Below, piece after piece: positions 54,081 through 58,012 of a stretch of DNA of 58,012 nucleotides. How positions within the stretch are numbered: position 1 is the stretch's first letter; each line of letters opens with the position of its first letter. Source of the stretch: Candidatus Omnitrophota bacterium. GTDB taxonomy: Bacteria; Omnitrophota; Gorgyraeia; Duberdicusellales; 4484-171. The notes under the pieces are model-generated. The model was given only the letters and a program-made list of their open reading frames with translations, was not told the origin of the DNA and did not search any database. The DNA lies in NCBI GenBank assembly GCA_018818105.1, contig JAHISK010000074.1, positions 1 through 58,012 of the forward strand. Direction: 5' to 3'. The position numbers and the translations under genes are program-made.

Positions 54081-54141
54081 AAATAAAAAAGCGTTCTTTC
54101 GAACGCCTCGCTGTTCCCTTGTGCGGCACTACCGTTGTGCC
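54081..54141 (-). promoter_or_regulatory. First attenuator before the sigma-like gene
   Basis: Hairpin 1 (54141-54125) is GGCAC, loop AACGGTA, GTGCC. Hairpin 2 (54116-54101) is GAAC, loop AGCGAGGC, GTTC. The same GTTC belongs to the terminator stem GCGTTC-GAAA-GAACGC (54106-54091), followed by six T and ATTTT. This terminator could also be read as the end of the rsmI transcript, but a promoter lies between rsmI and it. Confidence 0.65.
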
Positions 54142-54155
54142 TCACTTTCATAAAA

Positions 54156-54184
54156 AATATACCATATATTTTTCCTCCTGTCAA
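54156..54184 (-). promoter_or_regulatory. Promoter of the nitrogen cluster
   Basis: TTGACA (54184-54179), a 17-bp spacer and TATATT (54161-54156) lie just after the rsmI stop codon. The stretch ATATATGGTATATTTTTT is shared with the glutamate synthase promoter at 37985-38013. Confidence 0.8.
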
Positions 54185-54190
54185 GGAGGT

Positions 54191-54874
54191 CTATCTCCCT
54201 TGACCCTCCCCACATTCTGACCCAACAACTACAGTAAACTCTCCTTTTATTTTTTTCTTTTCAAAATGCTCAACGACCGCGCTACTATCCCCTTCAAAAA
54301 CCTCTTCAAATTTCTTGGTCATTTCTCTGGCAACAGTAACTTTTCTGTTCCCCAATATTTGCTGTATTTCTTTTAATGATTTTACTATTCTGAAGGGAGA
54401 TTCTAAAAAGACTATTGCCGCGGCTAATTCTCTTATCTTTTCTAATAACCGCTTCTTTTCTCCAGTTTTTCTAGGTAAATATCCCACGAAAATAAACTTA
54501 TCATGGGGCAAAGAAGATAGAGCGATTCCATTTATAATACTGCACGCTCCCGGAACAGAAGTAACCGGTATTTGCTGCCCCCTACACGCCCGAACCAGTT
54601 TATACCCTGGATCAGAAACCGTGGGAGTTCCCGCGCTAGAAACTAAAGTTATGGTTTTGTCGATCTTTAACTGTTCTATTATAAAGGGAATTTTTCTCTT
54701 TTCGTTATGGTCATAAAAACTCTCTAGCTTTTTGTTTATACCGAAATGCTTTAATAACATGGCGGTTTTTCTGGTATCTTCGGCAAGAATTAAATCGGAT
54801 TCTTTAAAAACGCGTAACGCCCGTAGAGTTATATCTTCTAAATTTCCAATAGGAGTAGCAACAATATATAACAT
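54191..54874 (-). CDS. rsmI: 16S rRNA (cytidine1402-2'-O)-methyltransferase
   Basis: The 227-aa SAM-dependent tetrapyrrole-methylase-fold enzyme modifies C1402 in the ribosomal decoding centre. LYIVATPIGNLEDITLRALR, ILAEDTRKTAMLLKHFGI, LVSSAGTPTVSDPGYKLVRA and FVGYLPRKTGEKKRLLE are family blocks. It is shorter than the usual 270-290 aa and seems to lack the C-terminal HTH-like extension. It ends seven bases before the -35 box of the nitrogen cluster promoter. Confidence 0.94.
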   Translation of the reverse strand: MLYIVATPIGNLEDITLRALRVFKESDLILAEDTRKTAMLLKHFGINKKLESFYDHNEKRKIPFIIEQLKIDKTITLVSSAGTPTVSDPGYKLVRACRGQQIPVTSVPGACSIINGIALSSLPHDKFIFVGYLPRKTGEKKRLLEKIRELAAAIVFLESPFRIVKSLKEIQQILGNRKVTVAREMTKKFEEVFEGDSSAVVEHFEKKKIKGEFTVVVGSECGEGQGR

Positions 54875-54878
54875 TTGT

Positions 54879-55298
54879 TCAAAGTTTAGCGTAGGTTATT
54901 ATTTCCTTTAAAAAACTGTTAATATCTCCTAACCGATGAATGTAGATATCATAAACTTTCTCCATGTCTACCCCCGCGTATTCATGAACAATCAGGTTTC
55001 TAAAACCTACCATTCCCCTCATTATTTTGCAAATTTGTTCGCTAATAACTTTTTCTTCATAAAGAGTCTCAAACAGTCCGCCTAAACTACCCGGAACGCC
55101 CCAATTATTATCCGATATGATATGACTAGAAATATCAATACACCCTTGAATTGCCGCTTGCAGATTGAGTAACACAATATCCTGAGCATCCCTATCTTTA
55201 CTAAAATTCTCAAGGGTTATGCCTTGTTTTTCTTTAAGCCTCCCCAAATTTCTGCGAATATTATCCATCTTAGCTATAATAACAGCTTGATTAACCAT
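54879..55298 (-). CDS. HepT-like HEPN protein (DUF86)
   Basis: The 139-aa helical protein has GFRNLIVHEYAGVDMEKVYD, the R-x4-H-x-Y motif of DUF86 toxins, and LLNLQAAIQGCIDISSHIIS typical of its middle helix. It starts immediately after the stop of the nucleotidyltransferase gene, forming the third MNT-HEPN pair of the window. The HxY tyrosine that MntA would AMPylate is present. Confidence 0.85.
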   Translation of the reverse strand: MVNQAVIIAKMDNIRRNLGRLKEKQGITLENFSKDRDAQDIVLLNLQAAIQGCIDISSHIISDNNWGVPGSLGGLFETLYEEKVISEQICKIMRGMVGFRNLIVHEYAGVDMEKVYDIYIHRLGDINSFLKEIITYAKL

Positions 55299-55299
55299 T

Positions 55300-55710
55300 T
55301 CATTCCTCCTTCATCTTATCAATTAACGCCTTTTCTAATCTTTTTCGGATAGGCAAATAATCTAAATACTCAATAATTGCCCACGCTTCAAAATTATGTT
55401 CTGATCTATCAGCTCTCTCATATATTCTAACACCTGTTTTGATTACTTGAAATTTCAAAAAAGAGGAAGAATTATTCAACACAACAATATCAACATCTTT
55501 ATCTAACCGCCGGCTTATTTCATCTATTAAAGAGATTTTTTTTTGAGTAAAAAAAATTTGCCTAATACTATCATCAAGAAAAACCCCTAAATCTACATCG
55601 CTAAATTTATTTTCCTTATTAACAGCCTCGGATCCAAATAAATACACGCATAGAATCTCTTTCTGCGTCTTAAAATAATCTCTTAAAATTTCTAATTTTT
55701 TCTTATCCAT
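55300..55710 (-). CDS. MntA-like nucleotidyltransferase
   Basis: The 136-aa protein has VYLFGSEAVNKENKFSDVDL, a full GS-x10-DxD motif though without the arginine of GSYxR. A second acidic residue lies in DVDIVVLNNSSSFLKFQVIK. It is upstream of, and next to, the HEPN gene. The antitoxin role is inferred from family and pairing. Confidence 0.85.
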   Translation of the reverse strand: MDKKKLEILRDYFKTQKEILCVYLFGSEAVNKENKFSDVDLGVFLDDSIRQIFFTQKKISLIDEISRRLDKDVDIVVLNNSSSFLKFQVIKTGVRIYERADRSEHNFEAWAIIEYLDYLPIRKRLEKALIDKMKEE

Positions 55711-55716
55711 TAGTTT

Positions 55717-57546
55717 CTATTCAACCGTAACAGATTTAGCAAGATTTCGAGGCTGGTCTATTTCACATTTTAAGTTTTTAGCAACATGATAAGCAAACAA
55801 CTGTAAACACACGGCTACTAAAAAGGGCGCAAAATCCTGGTTCTTAAATTCAGGAATATAAATAATTTCATCACTTAACGTCGACGCTTCCGTATCTCCA
55901 CGATTTAAAATTCCTAAAACTTTTCCTTTTCTTGCTTTAATCTCTTGGATATTAGAAACCATCTTTTCATACAACTCATCTTTGGGCGCGATACATACAA
56001 CCCCTCGATATTCATCAATTAAAGCAATAGGACCATGCTTCATTTCTCCGGCAGCATAGCCTTCGGCGGGAATATATGAAATCTCTTTAAGTTTTAGCGC
56101 GCCTTCCATTGCCAAGGGATAATTTATCCCTCTGCCTAAAAACAAAAAGCACCCAAAACGAGAAAACTTTCTAGCGATTTTTTTCATCTTTTTGTCATCC
56201 TTAAAAATATCCTCCACATACTGAGACACCTTCTCAAAATCAAATAAAAACTCTTGGCTTTGTTTCTCGTCTACTAGACCCTTCACTTGAGAGAGGTAAA
56301 GAGTAAACAAATAAAACGCGCTCATCTGCGCAGTATAGGCTTTTGTTGAAGCAACTCCTATTTCGGGGCCGGCGACTGTATGAATAAAGCCGTGACTTTC
56401 TTTGATTAAACTAGAACCTAACACATTGCAGATACTCAATATTTTCGCCCCTTTCTTTTTCGCCTCTTTAACCGCGGCTAGCGTATCAGCTGTTTCACCC
56501 GATTGAGAGATAGCAATAAGCAAATTATCTTTTCCTAAATTAACTTTTCTATACCGGAATTCCGAAGACGTATCAAGTTCTATATCCAGATTACAGTATT
56601 TCTCTAGAAGATACTTTCCCACGTATCCAGCATGATACGCTGTTCCGCACGCGGTTATATATATCTTTTTAATATTCTTAAAATAACTCTCTTTCATGTT
56701 TATATTAGGAAAACAGACTCGATTATTCTTTACGTATAAAGACTGGATTCTCTTAAAAACTTGGGGCTGCTCATAGATTTCCTTGAGCATAAAATGAGCC
56801 AGCCCTTTTTTCCCAGTATCTTCGGCTGTTATTATTATATCCTCTATTTTTACATCTACCTGCTCACGCTGAAAATTAAACACTTTCGTATCGCAACGGC
56901 TCACCACGGCAATCTGTTCGTCTTCCAAATGAACCACTTTTTTAACAAGAGAAGTTAGCGCCGGCAAGTCTGACGCTAAAAACTTACCGTCTTTTCCTAG
57001 TCCAATGATTAAAGGGCTGCCCTTCCTTACTACAACTAGTTTATCTGGCTCTCTTTTTGAAATTACTCCTAAAGCGTAAGACCCCTTTAACTCTTTAACC
57101 GCCTCATAAACAGCCTCCTCTATAGTTCCTTTATAAAATTTTTCAATTAAATGGCTAATGACCTCCGTATCGGTATCACTTAAAAACTTAACTCCTTCCT
57201 GAATCAAGATACTTCTTAATTTCATATAATTTTCTATGATACCATTGTGAACGATAGCAATATTTCCAGCTCCTCCTAAATGTGGGTGGGCATTCTTCTT
57301 ATTAGGCTCCCCATGAGTTGCCCAGCGAGTATGCAAAATAGCGGTCCCAAACTGATTATTGAGTACAGGTTTTAACTCTTTCTTTAACTGTGCGATTTTG
57401 CCCGGTCTCTTCCTTAAAAAAAAGCGCCCCTGATGAACACCGGCAAACCCGCAAGAATCATAACCGCGATACTCAAGTCGGGATAACCCGTCAATTAACG
57501 CAGACACTTTTACATTTTTACCAATATATCCAAATATTCCACACAT
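55717..57546 (-). CDS. glmS: Glutamine-fructose-6-phosphate aminotransferase
   Basis: The 609-aa enzyme makes glucosamine-6-phosphate for cell-wall and lipid A synthesis. It begins MCGIFGYIG with Cys2 as the glutaminase nucleophile; HTRWATHGEPNKKNAHPH and the SDTDTEVISHLIEK segment are intact. Two SIS domains follow (SQSGETADTLAAVKEAKKKG; FLGRGINYPLAMEGALKLKE), and the C-terminus ends PRNLAKSVTVE, the usual hallmark. No glmS ribozyme is seen upstream; the upstream gap is only a word repeat and a possible promoter. Confidence 0.97.
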   Translation of the reverse strand: MCGIFGYIGKNVKVSALIDGLSRLEYRGYDSCGFAGVHQGRFFLRKRPGKIAQLKKELKPVLNNQFGTAILHTRWATHGEPNKKNAHPHLGGAGNIAIVHNGIIENYMKLRSILIQEGVKFLSDTDTEVISHLIEKFYKGTIEEAVYEAVKELKGSYALGVISKREPDKLVVVRKGSPLIIGLGKDGKFLASDLPALTSLVKKVVHLEDEQIAVVSRCDTKVFNFQREQVDVKIEDIIITAEDTGKKGLAHFMLKEIYEQPQVFKRIQSLYVKNNRVCFPNINMKESYFKNIKKIYITACGTAYHAGYVGKYLLEKYCNLDIELDTSSEFRYRKVNLGKDNLLIAISQSGETADTLAAVKEAKKKGAKILSICNVLGSSLIKESHGFIHTVAGPEIGVASTKAYTAQMSAFYLFTLYLSQVKGLVDEKQSQEFLFDFEKVSQYVEDIFKDDKKMKKIARKFSRFGCFLFLGRGINYPLAMEGALKLKEISYIPAEGYAAGEMKHGPIALIDEYRGVVCIAPKDELYEKMVSNIQEIKARKGKVLGILNRGDTEASTLSDEIIYIPEFKNQDFAPFLVAVCLQLFAYHVAKNLKCEIDQPRNLAKSVTVE

Positions 57547-57555
57547 ATTACATCA

Positions 57556-57656
57556 GGATTAAGTTGTAAGTACTAAGAATTAAGTGAAAAATGACCTGTC
57601 CTGAAATAAATTAACAAAACGTCTATGCTTAATCCTTACTACTTATGTCTTACTAC
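57556..57656. repeat. TAAGTACTAAGAATTAAG inverted word repeat upstream of glmS
   Basis: GGATTAAGTTGTAAGTACTA then AGAATTAAG on the left faces CTTAATCCTTACTACTTATG then TCTTACTAC on the right. The words match the arms that flank the S23 gene at 34496-34531 and 34865-34897. Confidence 0.7.
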
Positions 57657-57665
57657 TTTTCAAAC

Positions 57666-57694
57666 ATTATACAAGAAACGCCTAGTTGTTGCCA
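57666..57694 (-). promoter_or_regulatory. Possible glmS promoter
   Basis: TATAAT (57671-57666) lies 17 bp after TGGCAA (57694-57689) on the minus strand. The -10 is perfect and the -35 weak. It is about 120 bp before glmS and 50 bp after tRNA-Glu. Confidence 0.4.
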
Positions 57695-57744
57695 GGATAT
57701 TTATATGATAGAAAACGAAGGAAATTATGAAGAATAAAAACAAG

Positions 57745-57819
57745 CGACCCCAGCCGGATTTGAACCGGCGTCGCCGCCGTGAAAGGGCGGTGTCCTGAAC
57801 CAGGCTAGACGATGGGGTC
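57745..57819 (-). tRNA. tRNA-Glu (anticodon TTC)
   Basis: The minus strand folds as a 75-nt cloverleaf: acceptor GACCCCA/TGGGGTC, anticodon stem CCGCC/GGCGG with loop CTTTCAC, and T-loop TTCAAAT. The anticodon TTC reads GAA/GAG. CCA is not encoded. A broken partial copy lies 50 bp upstream. Confidence 0.94.
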
Positions 57820-57867
57820 ATCTATATTACTTTCTCTTCTAATATATTACTTCACTTTTCTTCAAAC

Positions 57868-57963
57868 CGATGTCCTGAACCAGGCTTCCCGCTCCTCTAT
57901 TTATTTTCTTATCAAGCGGGATCCCGCCGAGAACAAAGTTCGCAGGCGGGAAGACGATGGGAT
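57868..57963 (-). pseudogene. Partial tRNA-Glu 5' half split by a 65-bp insertion
   Basis: On the minus strand GATCCCATCGTCT and AGCCTGGTTCAGGACA repeat the first ~30 nt of the intact tRNA-Glu with one change in the first piece. The pieces are separated by 65 bp (57951-57887) that begin TCCCGCC and end GCGGGA, with internal GCGGGATCCCGC. No 3' half of the tRNA is present. It looks like a duplicated tRNA fragment that received a small palindromic element. Confidence 0.7.
57887..57951. mobile_element. 65-bp palindromic element inside the tRNA-Glu fragment
   Basis: It is bounded by inverted TCCCGC/GCGGGA ends and holds GCGGGATCCCGC and CGAGAACAAAGTTCGCAGG. It splits the tRNA fragment exactly between CGTCT and AGCC, without loss of tRNA bases and without an obvious target duplication. 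It is too short to encode a protein, so it would be non-autonomous. Confidence 0.5.
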
Positions 57964-58012
57964 CGATCAACAGTTATTAGTTGCCAGATGCATATTTTTT
58001 CTGACTTCTGTC

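Noticed and set aside
54879-55710. Frameshifted single protein from the MNT and HEPN frames
   Set aside because: Each frame has a complete domain with its own motif and start; separate adjacent genes are the normal arrangement.
57868-57963. An intron-containing second tRNA-Glu
   Set aside because: Only the 5' half is present; the 65-bp insert is in the D-arm region and no anticodon or T-arm follows.

Overview
This is an AT-rich bacterial chromosome segment in which every supported gene lies on the minus strand, so transcription runs from high to low coordinates. The bacterial-type V-ATPase operon with a DUF2764 gene, PyrR attenuation, a B. subtilis-type PurF, a TIGR00375/EndoQ-like PHP protein, abundant intergenic word-like repeats and several MNT-HEPN pairs suggest an uncultured lineage such as Omnitrophota (OP3) or a relative. 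That placement is an inference from gene content, not from a marker gene.

Right end (about 58.0-43.7 kb): a tRNA-Glu and a broken partial copy of it, glmS, an MNT-HEPN pair and rsmI, followed by a compact nitrogen-assimilation cluster: a small sigma-like regulator, amt, glnB, glnA, gltB and gltD. Leaders before the regulator (two in tandem), before amt and before glnA each hold a small hairpin whose 3' arm is also the 5' arm of an intrinsic terminator. The detached single-domain glutamate synthase at 36.1-37.7 kb has the same layout. This looks like a series of conditional terminators acting on the nitrogen genes, with ANTAR-like geometry.

Middle (43.7-23.3 kb): two DUF4143 ATPases with palindromic promoter regions, a VapBC-like pair, a Na/Pi transporter with a PhoU-like partner, the FMN glutamate synthase, carA, an S23 four-helix protein between carA and carB, carB, purF, pyrG, two more MNT-HEPN pairs, and three small secreted proteins. 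Two of these secreted proteins share a duplicated promoter plus 44-nt hairpin leader.

Left half (23.3-0 kb): a PyrR-controlled pyrimidine run (pyrR, pyrB, pyrC), an EndoQ-like PHP protein, a flavodoxin, tRNA-Arg, a second full-length carB, dcd, a zinc-ribbon protein, yjbQ, mutM, a GT2/LABN/GT39 sugar-transfer set, a pabB-pabC fusion, pyrK, a half-size TauE, pyrD and pyrF, then V-ATPase genes E, DUF2764, A, B and D. The window ends inside the 5' part of a group II intron lying just past the D gene. UMP synthesis is nearly complete here; only pyrE is not seen.

A recurring oddity is families of 6-8 bp 'word' repeats, often arranged as inverted arms. They fill many intergenic gaps and also appear in frame inside pyrK, pyrR and the second carB.
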